The notes under the pieces were generated by a model, which worked only from the letters and a program-made list of their open reading frames with translations, did no database searches and had not been told where the DNA came from. Shown here piece by piece: positions 1-8,330 of a stretch of DNA of 12,873 nucleotides. Numbering within the stretch: position 1 is the stretch's first letter; the number at the start of each line of letters is the position of its first letter. The translations under genes and the position numbers were made by a program. The DNA is from Hennigella sp045598825 (GTDB lineage: Bacteria > Bacillota_I > Bacilli_A > Mycoplasmatales > Mycoplasmoidaceae). The stretch covers positions 1-12,873 of the forward strand of contig JAZRUX010000002.1 of the NCBI GenBank assembly GCA_045598825.1, read 5' to 3'.

Positions 1-39
1 TATGTTTATCTAAAAAATAATAAGATTATTAACATTAAC

Positions 40-45
40 TATAAT
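40..45 (+). promoter_or_regulatory. Candidate -10 box for the hprK operon
   Basis: TATAAT lies about 105 bases before the hprK start and just ahead of the palindrome at 59-80. No convincing -35 box sits 16-18 bases upstream, which is common for Mollicute promoters but lowers certainty. In A+T-rich DNA such a hexamer also occurs by chance. If it is used, transcription would start near 50-54 and the palindrome would lie at the 5' end of the transcript. Confidence 0.35.
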
Positions 46-58
46 AAAATTAAATTAG

Positions 59-80
59 TTAGAGACTTTATAGTCTCTAA
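59..80. repeat. Perfect inverted repeat in the hprK leader
   Basis: TTAGAGACT (59-67) and AGTCTCTAA (72-80) form a perfect 9-bp stem with a 4-base TTAT loop. TTAGAGAC recurs at 103-110, so the right arm (73-80) could pair with either copy. No U-run follows on the + strand, so it is not a typical intrinsic terminator. It could be an operator palindrome or a 5'-UTR hairpin. It does not match CIRCE (TTAGCACTC-N9-GAGTGCTAA). The remainder of 1-149 is A+T-rich, with a short repeat GTTTATCTAA at 4-13 and 119-128 and no other gene visible. Confidence 0.55.
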
Positions 81-149
81 AAAATCAAATAACAGCCTAA
101 GATTAGAGACAAAAATAAGTTTATCTAAGAAAAATGGAAGGGTTAAATT

Positions 150-1100
150 ATGTCGAAAAAAATAAGTGTTAAAGAATTATTAGATAATTTTGATTTTCAA
201 GTTATTAATAAAGGTCGACCAAGTAGTCGATACATTACTTCTTCTGGTGCTGCCAGAATCGGTATTGAATTATCAACAAATATTAAACCTGCTTATAAAA
301 AACAAACAAACCCTGTTGTTTTTGGTACATCAGAATTAAATTACTTCAAACAATCTAACCACAAAACATTAAGAACAATATTTAACCGTGTTAAGAAATT
401 AAACCCCCCAATTATCATTCTTAACTCTGCTTTTAAAGCAGAAGATATTAAAAATCTTTTAAAAGCTTTTGGAAAAACTGATATTACTATTGCTAGCTTA
501 AATATGTCTTCATCTGACATTTATTTTGAAGTATCACCTTGAATTGCAAAGAAAATAGCTCCAACAAGCATTATCCATGGAACACTAATGTCAATTTATG
601 GTATTGGTGTTTTAATTACTGGTGATTCAGGTACAGGTAAATCTGAAGCAGCTATGGAATTGTTAAAACAAGGTCATATGTTTATTGGTGACGATGCTCT
701 TGAAGTTTATAACTATGGACAATCTATCTATGGTCGACCTTCTGATATTGCTAAACAATTTATTGAAGTTAGGGGTTTAGGAATACTAGATGTTAGTCGT
801 ATGTTTGGTTGACAAAAAACTCTTCATGAATCACAAATTGATATGATTGTTCACTTAGTGAACCCCGAACAAAGTCAAAAGAAATTAAATGAATTTGAAA
901 GACTTGGTACGGAACAGCGTACGGAAAAACTTCGTGGTGTTTACCTACCAAAATATTTCATTCCAGTAACGGCTGGTCGTCCAACCGCTAGTTTAATTGA
1001 ATCTGGTGTAGTTGATTTTAAATTAAAAAAATCAGGCTACAACTCAGCTGAAACATATCTTGACAACTATGACAAGATTCTTACTAAAGGAGGAAGATAA
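150..1100 (+). CDS. hprK: HPr kinase/phosphorylase
   Basis: This is a 316-residue protein of normal length for the bifunctional enzyme that phosphorylates and dephosphorylates Ser46 of HPr, linking PTS sugar uptake to metabolic state in the cytosol. The N-terminal domain is followed by the conserved His-Gly pair (H143-G144), the Walker A loop GDSGTGKS (158-165), an Asp-Asp pair in FIGDDALEV, and the family signature EVRGLGILDV (206-215; canonical EIRGLGIINV). In-frame TGA codons at 540-542 and 810-812 encode Trp. The ATG has a purine-rich GGAAGGG about 8 bases upstream. The stop TAA overlaps the lgt ATG by one base, so the two are probably translationally coupled. Confidence 0.96.
1088..1093 (+). 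promoter_or_regulatory. Strong ribosome binding site for lgt
   Basis: AGGAGG sits inside the last codons of hprK, 6 bases before the ATG at 1100, and fixes the lgt start. Confidence 0.8.
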
Positions 1101-2125
1101 TGTTTAGTACATTATTAGGTTCTGTTCCACCACCTGACACTCCTTGAACCGAAGAAGTTGCTATTGCTTTTGGTCCAGTTAAATGATATGCAATATTTAT
1201 CATGCTTGGTTTTATTGTAGCTATTGTTGGTGCTTGTTTAAAAATGTGAAAAAGATACCACATTTCAACTGAACCATTTTATTGATTTATTCTAATTGGA
1301 GTGCCATTGGCAATATTTGGTGCGAACTTTGGTTCTTGTGTTTTAGGCCGACCAGCCGGAAAACCTTGATCAGAATTCTGAACACGTTTTGGTGAGGGTT
1401 TAGCTATTGAATGGGGAATATTATTTGTAGTTGTTGCTGCATTAATTTATTTTCCATTAATTTTAAAACTTCCTAAATATCGTGTTCGTGATGCGTTTGG
1501 TGCAACTCACGAAGTTAAAAAAGTAAGTTTCTGAATGTATGCTGATGCAATTATGCCTTGTATTTTAATTGCTCAATTTATTGGACGATGAGGAAACTAT
1601 ATGAATCAAGAAGTATATGGTGCTACTGTTACAAATGAAACATTATGTTGATTCTTACATGACTGTTTACCATATATGTATGTTGGTGCTGAATATAAAC
1701 AACCTTTATTTTTGTGAGAAGGTTTGGGCAATCTAACAATGTTCTTTGTTGCTTACTTTGGATTAGAATTTATAAAACAAAGGAAAGCTGGAGATTTAAG
1801 TGGTTTCTATATTCTATGATATGGTGCGTTTAGATTGTGTCTAGAACCACTTAGAGATCCTGAATTTAAATCAGAGGCTACAATGATTTTCTCTGCAATC
1901 TTTGTTGCTGCTGGAGCATTAATTATTTTGTGTAACCACTTATTAGTATCTAAAGTTCGTGATTATAAAATATGACACACATTGTTCTCTCGTGGTCCTG
2001 GTGATGTCTTTAGAATGATTGGTGCTGGCTGAAACAATCAAACTTTAAAACTAAAGTTTCAAGACAAAATTTATAGTGATTGTGTAAGGCAACCGCAAGA
2101 AATGATTTATTTCGGAAAGTGATAG
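1100..2125 (+). CDS. lgt: Prolipoprotein diacylglyceryl transferase
   Basis: This is a 341-residue polytopic membrane enzyme that transfers diacylglycerol from phosphatidylglycerol to the lipobox Cys of prolipoproteins. The Lgt signature GRWGNYMNQEVYG (162-174) retains the Arg and Asn important in the E. coli enzyme. The N-terminal FGPVKWYAIF segment and the late YGAFRLCLEPLRDP segment also match the family. About seven hydrophobic segments are visible. Many TGA codons are read as Trp, including the last codon before the TAG stop, so the gene looks fragmented under the standard code. At the position of the E. coli loop His, this protein reads I-E-W-G (103-106). A client lipoprotein gene lies at 4713-5576. 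Confidence 0.95.
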
Positions 2126-2128
2126 ATT

Positions 2129-2989
2129 ATGGGATTAGAAGTAGAAGTAGTTGGTGAAACAAATAAATTTGATGTAATTTGTATTGGTGGAGGCGTGGCT
2201 GGAATGACAGCCAGCTCTCTTGTGACACAATCAGGTCTTAAATCTTGTTTTTTAGAAAAAGATGTTCCTGGTGGTAAATTAATGCATATTGCTAAGATTC
2301 ATCATTTTCCAGCTCAACCAAATGTTGCTGGAAAAGATTTAGGTTTATCTGTTTTTAAACAAGCAACAGAAGAGGTTAAAACTCATTATGCTTATGGTAA
2401 TGTCCAAACAATAAAACCAAAAAATGGTTTGTTTTATTTATTCACAGAGGATGGACAAACATGAGAGGCAAAAGCAATTATTATTGCTGTCGGTACTGGA
2501 ATTAAAAAACTAGGTATTGATGGTGAAGATAAATACTTTAATCATGGTTTAACATATTGTGTTTTATGTGATATGGGTTTAACTAAAGATAAAAATGTGG
2601 CTTTGATTGGTACAAAAGAACACTTAAATGATTTGTCTCAATTTGCTAAGAAGGTTGATGTTTATCAACCACAAGACGTTAAATCAATTGATGGTGATGG
2701 TCAAAAAGTTACAGGAATAACTAAAACTGATGGTTCCCAAGTTCCATATGATTTTATTTTTGTATCAAATGGTTTTGTTCCAAACACAAATTTCTTACCA
2801 GCTGATATTGAACTAGATGAAAAACAACAAATAATTGTTGATGGTTCTATGTCAAGTCCTTATATGGAAGGTGTATTTGCTTGTGGTGATTGTACAAATA
2901 CACAGCCTAAACTAATTCAACCAGCAATGCAACAAGCTGCTATTGCTGCTGATTCTGCGGTTAAATATATAAAATCAAAAACTTGATAA
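2129..2989 (+). CDS. trxB: Thioredoxin reductase-like flavoprotein with degenerate NADPH domain
   Basis: The 286-residue protein is shorter than typical TrxB (about 310-320). Visible motifs are the FAD dinucleotide fold IGGGVAGM (19-26), a second FAD-contact stretch AVGTG, the redox pair CVLC (C144/C147; canonical CATC), and the C-terminal GVFACGDC. The NADPH domain (about 153-220) is unusual: where GGGxSA is expected it reads NVALIGTKEHL, and the HRRxxxRA segment is absent, with about 25 residues missing. It may use another electron donor, or bind NADPH in a diverged way. TGA at 2462-2464 and 2984-2986 are Trp. A GGAAAG precedes the ATG, and the stop overlaps the whiA start. Confidence 0.88.
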
Positions 2990-3909
2990 TGAAAAAAACT
3001 ACATTTAGTGAAAGGGTAAAAAGAGAAATATGTGGTCTAATGTTTGATGACCATTGTTTGAAAGCTCTGCTTTCTTCCTTTATCACTAATCGTTTAACTA
3101 TTGATATTCGTTCTAATAGATGAATATTAACAAGTCAGTTCCCCTTTATTATCGAATTCATTGCAACAGCTTTTAAAAATTTATATAACGTCCAAGTTAC
3201 AACTCACATTGCACAAAACGCATCCAATATTAATGGACAAACTAATGTTGTTGAAATATCTGGTAATTTTGATCAGATTTCGACTGATTTATCTTGAAAC
3301 TCTTCTGATAAGTCTGAATTATGCAAACTAGATTGTTGTAAAAGAGCTTATATTGCTGGGGCATTCCTTGCTGGTGGTTCAATCAATTCTTTAGATGCTA
3401 AATATTATCATTTAGAAATTAGAAGTTCTGATTGAGAATATTTATTCTTTATGCAAAAAATGTTAATTAGCTTTGGTATTTACCCGGTTCTAACTAAACA
3501 TTCAAAAAAACAATTTATTTTATATTTAAAGAAAGTAAATCAAATCTCAGATTTCTTAAAACTAATAAGTGCTGGTAACTGCATGCTAGAATTTGAAGAT
3601 CACAAAATTACTAAAGATGCTAACATGTCGGTGACACGTTGAAACAATCTTGATATTAGTAATATCAATAAGTCAACCGTTACTGGTGTTAAACAAATAA
3701 AACAAATTCAATTTTTAAAGAAGTTAGCTATCTATAATAAACAATCTAAAAAATTTAAAACATTTTGTGAATTAAGGCTTGCTAACCCATCAACATCATT
3801 AAAAGAAATGGTAACATTAATGCAAGAGCATAATATTGAAACCACAAAACCGGGACTTAATCATTTGGTTAGAAAATTAAATAAGTTATATAACCAATAT
3901 AAGGAGTAA
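2989..3909 (+). CDS. whiA: WhiA-family DNA-binding protein
   Basis: This 306-residue protein belongs to the WhiA (DUF199) family, which combines a LAGLIDADG homing-endonuclease-like fold with a C-terminal helix-turn-helix. In Gram-positive bacteria WhiA is a sporulation or cell-division-linked regulator; its role in Mollicutes is not established. Evidence is the hallmark RAYIAGAFLAGGSIN (119-133), a second LAGLIDADG-like half around MQKMLISFGI, and a C-terminal HTH region carrying RLANPSTSLKEM. TGA is Trp at several positions. The ATG overlaps the trxB stop and has no Shine-Dalgarno sequence, so expression probably depends on translational coupling. The usual upstream partners rapZ and yvcK are not here. 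Confidence 0.93.
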
Positions 3910-3911
3910 TT

Positions 3912-4157
3912 ATGCGTTATACATTTAAACCTCAAGGTGTTTGTTCACAAGAATATGTTGCTGAAATTGAAAACAATGTAATTAAAAGTTTGCAAATTTT
4001 TGGTGGTTGTCCAGGCAACACTCAAGCTGTTTGTAAATTAGTTCAAGGTCAAACTATTGATTGAGCAGTTGAACGATTAAAGGGCATTGATTGCCGTGGT
4101 CGAGGAACAAGTTGCCCTGATCAAATTGCAAATTTCTTATTATCAATTAAAAAATAA
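3912..4157 (+). CDS. TSCPD-domain protein (TIGR03905-like)
   Basis: This is an 81-residue cytosolic protein. It carries the diagnostic R-G-T-S-C-P-D motif near its C-terminus, plus a Gly-Gly-Cys-Pro-Gly-Asn stretch, which together define the TSCPD domain. That domain also occurs at the end of some B12-dependent ribonucleotide reductases, but the small stand-alone form has no established function. Four Cys residues are present, so metal or redox chemistry is conceivable. AAGGAG, partly within the end of whiA, lies 5 bases before the ATG. The stop overlaps the next start by one base. Confidence 0.85.
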
Positions 4158-4696
4158 TGACTAAATTAATTGTTTTAAATGTTCCTAAAGTTCTGCCGGA
4201 ACATAAATTACCTAGCAATATTTTAAAGCATTGTAATTTATATAAAGATAAAATAGCAAGGCATTCAAGTTTATTTGCTTGAATTTGTTTAAATCAACAC
4301 TTGGATTTAGCAAATGTTAAATTTAATAAAAATGGAAAACCTTTTATAACTGATAAAAAAATTTATTTTAGTTTATCACACAGCTTAAACAAAGTTGCTA
4401 TAGCTATTAGTGATAAACCTGTTGGTGTTGATATTGAAGTTCTATTACCACACACTATTTGTAGTTTATTGTCACAACGTTTATTAAATCCTAAACAATT
4501 GAATCTATATTTTGAGGCTAGAGATAGAGAAATATGGTTCACCAAATATTGAACCCAACATGAAGCTTATATTAAATTAAAAGGTGATGCAATCAATTTC
4601 ACCAATTTAAAAACAAATATCACTGGTAAGGTTAAAACAAAGCAAATAAAAGACAATCATAGTTTATACTTTGTTTCAATTGCACAAAAAAAATAG
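4157..4696 (+). CDS. Sfp/AcpT-type 4'-phosphopantetheinyl transferase
   Basis: The 179-residue protein matches the Sfp-type PPTase family, which moves phosphopantetheine from CoA to a Ser on carrier proteins. In order it has GKPF (60-63), FSLSHS (71-76), the Mg-binding VGVDIE (89-94, D92 and E94), and WTQHEAYIK (132-140), with W132, E136 and K140 at standard spacing 40 residues after D92. The first Lys of the usual W-x-x-K-E motif is His135. It is somewhat short for Sfp. It starts in a TAATG overlap without a Shine-Dalgarno sequence. The convergent operon encodes two carrier domains, which are likely substrates. A house-keeping AcpS may exist elsewhere and cannot be seen here. Confidence 0.88.
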
Positions 4697-4718
4697 GCAT
4701 AGCCTATTTTTCTTATTT
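4686..4718. terminator. Shared bidirectional intrinsic terminator
   Basis: AAAAATAGGC (4689-4698) and GCCTATTTTT (4702-4711) form a perfect 10-bp stem with a 3-base loop. T-runs follow on both strands: TTTTTCTTATTTTTT on +, and eight consecutive T on - (4693-4686). It lies exactly between the convergent operons. The PPTase stop codon TAG (4694-4696) is within the stem, and the lipoprotein stop codon at 4713-4715 abuts it. Confidence 0.85.
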
Positions 4719-5576
4719 TTTAACTTCAATGTTTTGTAAATAGTGACTACCAAATGCGAAGTCTGGAGTTGTAGAATCTTTATTTACTACTGGTTGATTG
4801 CTATCAGCATGACTTAATAATCCTAAAACTGTTACACCAAGTCATCCATAATATAAACCTATCTTTGTTGCAGTTGGCGAAACAACTTCCTTTTTATTGT
4901 CAAGGTTAGTTGTGCCAGCATCTGTAACATATGAACCTGATATTGTAGTTTCAACAATAGAGTCGTAAAATTCTCCATCAAATGATAGCATTATGCCATT
5001 TTTAAACAAGTCTTTATATTGTTTTTCATCAGTTGATTCAACATATTCCACAGCACTAAGACCGTAAATTGTTGAATTAAAGTAGAAATCAAATGTTTTT
5101 ATTGATGCTCCACCTTCATCTATCATAGTATCTTTAACAACGCTACTTGCAGTAGTGTCTTGAACCTCTCCTGCAACATGCGCTTCTAAATCTGCACAGT
5201 AAACTGTCTTTCATTCACCTCTATCAAATACTGTTTTTGTTGTGAATATAATATCAAAGTTAAATTCAGAATATTTAATTTGTTGGTCAATTAAAGCTTT
5301 TGTTTGAGTATTATGTAAAATTGTTGAGAAAGATCAAAGGATGTCATCTCTTATGATGTCTGTATTTCCCATAGCTTTTACGGTATAAAGTTGTTCTAAC
5401 GCTTTCTCTCCGTGCACAGTCATTCCCTCATGAGGTGTAACTCATGATTCATATTGACGATTTAATAAGTCTGTATATCTTATTCATTCACCACAACTAG
5501 TTAAAGTTAGAGGTGCAATAACAGCAGCAGTGCTAGCTGCAGTGAATATTGGTATTAATTTTGTTTTTAATTTCAT
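4713..5576 (-). CDS. Membrane lipoprotein of unknown function
   Basis: This 287-residue protein has a basic N-terminus (MKLKTKL), a hydrophobic stretch and the lipobox LTSC with Cys28, so it should be lipidated by Lgt and displayed on the cell surface. The mature part is mostly polar and aromatic-rich, and I recognise no domain. A short apolar stretch (GWLGVTVLGLL) occurs near residue 245. GGAG at 5583-5586 lies 6 bases before the ATG and overlaps the stop codon of the preceding gene. Trp codons are TGA. As the last gene of the lipid operon it may be a binding or scaffold component, but that is only inference from position; it could equally be an unrelated surface antigen. Confidence 0.88.
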
Positions 5577-5585
5577 AGTTAACTC

Positions 5586-5885
5586 CTACCCAATTGGGTG
5601 TCCTCCAGATTCATAAATAAACTTCAATAAGAAGTAACCACCAATAAATCCGATAATTAATGCAATTGCAACTGCAATAATTGAAAGAATAAATCCAATT
5701 TTAGCCTTGTTGCTTGCTTCTTGGTTTGTTGATTTCATTCCAATTGCACCAAATACGATGCCTGGAATACCAACAATACCACCTGCTATTAATATTGATG
5801 TAGCAATTGCAACAATACCTAAAATGTAACCAACTTTTGCAAGTTTGGTTTTTCTATCTTTAGTTTTTGTAACGTTGTTTTTCAT
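5586..5885 (-). CDS. Small DUF4190-like membrane protein
   Basis: This is a 99-residue protein. A basic N-terminus of about 17 residues is followed by two hydrophobic hairpin-like segments (about 18-50 and 63-90), rich in Gly, Ile and Ala, joined by a short polar loop with Lys and Asn. The pattern of a long apolar segment ending in G-I-V-F-G-A-I-G, a polar linker, then K-I-G-F-I-L-S, resembles the DUF4190 family, whose function is unknown. GGAG at 5891-5894 lies 5 bases before the ATG. It is 24 bases after the acyl carrier protein gene and 9 bases before the lipoprotein gene, so it is probably cotranscribed with both. Confidence 0.8.
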   Translation of the reverse strand: MKNNVTKTKDRKTKLAKVGYILGIVAIATSILIAGGIVGIPGIVFGAIGMKSTNQEASNKAKIGFILSIIAVAIALIIGFIGGYFLLKFIYESGGHPIG

Positions 5886-5909
5886 ATTGTCTCCTACTAT
5901 ATTTATATA

Positions 5910-6158
5910 TTATTTACTATGGTTTTCAATGTAATTTATTACATCATCTATTGTTTTGAAAGATTCAAAAGATAGGTCAGAAATGTCCACATTAAACTCT
6001 TTTTCTATGGCAAACGCCATATAAACCATTGCCACAGAATTGAAGCCTAAGTCTTCGATTAGACGATCTTCAAATTTAATTTTTGAGATGTTAACCGTCT
6101 TTGGCAACGAATCTTTTAATATTTTCTTTAACCTGTTTAAAATTGTATTTTTGTCCAT
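5910..6158 (-). CDS. Stand-alone acyl carrier protein
   Basis: This 82-residue protein is acidic and helical, of normal size for an acyl carrier protein. The phosphopantetheine site reads E-D-L-G-F-N-S-V-A-M with the predicted attachment Ser41. The usual Asp before the Ser is Asn40, and the following Leu is Val. It follows the acyl-adenylate ligase gene by 4 bases, so it is the obvious acceptor for that ligase's acyl group, with the Sfp-type PPTase at 4157-4696 as a possible modifying enzyme. Only a weak AGAAG lies upstream. It could instead be a general ACP, but its divergent site and its position suggest a dedicated carrier. Confidence 0.9.
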   Translation of the reverse strand: MDKNTILNRLKKILKDSLPKTVNISKIKFEDRLIEDLGFNSVAMVYMAFAIEKEFNVDISDLSFESFKTIDDVINYIENHSK

Positions 6159-6162
6159 AATC

Positions 6163-7683
6163 TTACTTCTTTCTTAATATCTTCATTGCTGGTGAACGAG
6201 GGAAGTCCTCTTTACGAATAATAACTTTATTAATTCTTTCATGTGGTAGACCAGAATCATTAATCTTATCAACTTCTTTTTCTAGGTATTCTTGCACATC
6301 TTTAATATTTAATTTTTGTGCAAATCCTTCCCTTAATGTAACTTCAAGAATTAAGTTGGTTGCTCCGTTACTATTTTTTTCAGCATAAACTAAAGCATCT
6401 TTTACTAAATCAATTTTTAAAACTTTAGCTTCAAGGTAGGCAGGCGACACTTTTTCACCATTATCTAATACAATAAGATCTTTTATTCTTCCAACTATAT
6501 ATATGTTATCATATTCATCAAATCTTACTAGGTCACCTGTCTTGAATCAACCATCTCTAAATGCTTCTTGGTTTGCAATTGGATCTTTATAATATCCATT
6601 CATAAGGTTACGACCTTTTATTCAAAGTTCTCCCTCAACCACTTTTGCTTCTTGTTCAGGGAAAAGTATACCAACCGCTTGAGGAAATTGTGTTGGTGCA
6701 ATATTACCTGTAACCATATTTGATAATTCAGTTGAACCATAACCTGGGTGGAAGCCAATACCTTCTTTTCAAAATTCTAAGGATAAGTGTTCAGGAACGT
6801 TAGCTGAGCCACAAATAATTACTTTCACTTTTCCACCAAGAATTTCTTTACCTCGTGATTGAACTAAACTCAAGAATAATTCAGCTATAGCTGGAACAAC
6901 AATTAAAACTGTTGGTTTAAATGTTGCAAGTTCTTTAAACATTAGCATTTTGTCTTGATTGAAATAGATAACACTTCCTGTATACAAAGCACATAACATA
7001 TTTCTAATGAAACCAAATGAATGAGTTAATGGAATCATACAATAATATCTTTCATGATAAACGTCGTTAATTCCATAACAACCATTTATTGCACCACGCA
7101 TAATGGCTGTATGACTTAAAACAACGCCTTTAGGTGCACCAGTTGTTCCACCTGTCAATAATAAACATGCAGGATCGCGATCTTGAATGTTTTCATTTAA
7201 AACGTCATCTTTAATATTTTTGCCTTTAAATAATGTAGCAATTTCTACCTTATTAATATTTAAAGTTGATGCAGCAATTAATTTTGGATGGTAACACAAT
7301 AATGTAACATCAAATTTTTGGCAACATCCAAATAATTGTTCTTTCTTTAGTGCTGCTGGTAAACAAACTACCATTTTACCTAAAGTCATAACCGCTAATG
7401 CTACAACCATAAATTCATAACTATTCGGAGCAAATAATCCAACGTTTCCTGTAACGTCTTTTAAATTATGAGCAACAGTTACTACATCCTTATATAAATC
7501 ATTAAATGTAACAATAGTTCCATCATTTTTCATTACTGCTTCATACTTACCATATTCTTTTTTAATGTGGTGCAATAATTGAGTAATATTTGTGATATTT
7601 ACTATATTTTTTACAATAGGATTACTTAACATCTTATCTCTAAGAATGTTTCTCTTATTTGTTTTTTGTTTCTTTTCACTCAT
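6163..7683 (-). CDS. Acyl-adenylate ligase (acyl-ACP or acyl-CoA synthetase-like)
   Basis: This is a 506-residue member of the ANL adenylate-forming superfamily, which activates a carboxylic acid with ATP and passes it to a thiol. Core motifs are intact: phosphate loop LTGGTTGAPKG (176-186), GYGSTE (314-319), GDLVRF with ribose-binding D384, GRIKD (398-402), and the C-terminal catalytic Lys501 in AMKILRKK. Interior TGA codons, for example that for W305, are Trp. AAAGGA lies 8 bases before the ATG at 7683. The start overlaps the preceding acyltransferase by 29 bases; Met18 (7632) is an alternative start with a weaker binding site. An ACP gene follows and a PlsC-type gene precedes it, which favours fatty-acid activation onto ACP, as in the synthetase half of Aas. 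Confidence 0.9.
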
Positions 7684-8329
7684 CGTATTTTTCCTTTAAT
7701 TTAATTTCTTGTTGTTGTAATTCATTAGTTATTTGATGAATTTGGTCCATTGTTGGATACATATTTTTAGTATACTTTTTATAATCTATTTTATTACCAA
7801 TAATTATTACTTGCCGGTTCCTCTTTTTTTCCCGCTTTGCTATATATATAGGTAGTATTGGGGCATTGCAAATTACTGACATCATTATTGTGCCTGGTGC
7901 AAAATCGCGAATTTTTCTTTCTTTTTGCACGTGTGCTTCAGGAAAGATTGCAACAACATGTCCTCGATTTAAAACGTCGTTTGCTTTTTTAAATGTTTCA
8001 ACCATTACATTTCCTTGGTCTACTTGTATTGTTCCAACTTTTTTCAAAAAACTCCGACTGAACTTATTCTTAAATAAATCTTTTGTAGCTACAAACACAA
8101 CCCTCCGTTTTCATAATAAATTCATTATTGTTATTGGATCTATGTAAGTTGAATGATTAGCACAAACAATAAATCTTCCTTTATGTCAGTTTTTCTTATT
8201 TTTATCATCTACAAAAATCTTTTTAATTCTCTGATCCAAAACCGCAGGTCAACCACCTGTTATTTTCACAAAGTCATAGAATCACATCTTTGGATCAAAT
8301 ATTTTAGAGAATTTTGATTTTCTTTTCAT
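7655..8329 (-). CDS. PlsC-type acyltransferase 2
   Basis: This is a 224-residue PlsC-superfamily (LPLAT) protein. The catalytic HX4D motif is ANHSTYIDP (H59, D64), motif III is FPEAHV (129-134), and APILPIYI supplies the motif IV Pro. In motif II (GTIQVDQ, about 99-105) the usual Arg is Gln105, which may alter recognition of a phosphate-bearing acceptor. In code 4 the gene reads through TGA at 7676-7678 and ends with TAA at 7655-7657. The ATG follows the stop of the preceding acyltransferase by one base, so translation is probably coupled. It presumably acts at the inner face of the membrane; the acceptor is unknown. Confidence 0.9.
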
Positions 8330-8330
8330 G

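Noticed and set aside
213..738. GGTCGACC occurring twice in hprK as a possible repeated DNA site.
   Set aside because: Both copies encode Gly-Arg-Pro-Ser in frame and are adequately explained by coding sequence.
540..842. Apparent breaks in hprK at in-frame TGA codons, suggesting a pseudogene.
   Set aside because: The same pattern occurs in every conserved gene of the window, and reading TGA as Trp restores full-length, motif-complete proteins.
7866..8147. Open + strand frame inside the - strand acyltransferase gene.
   Set aside because: It is antisense to a gene with clear HX4D and FPE motifs, has no supporting motif and no ribosome binding site of note.
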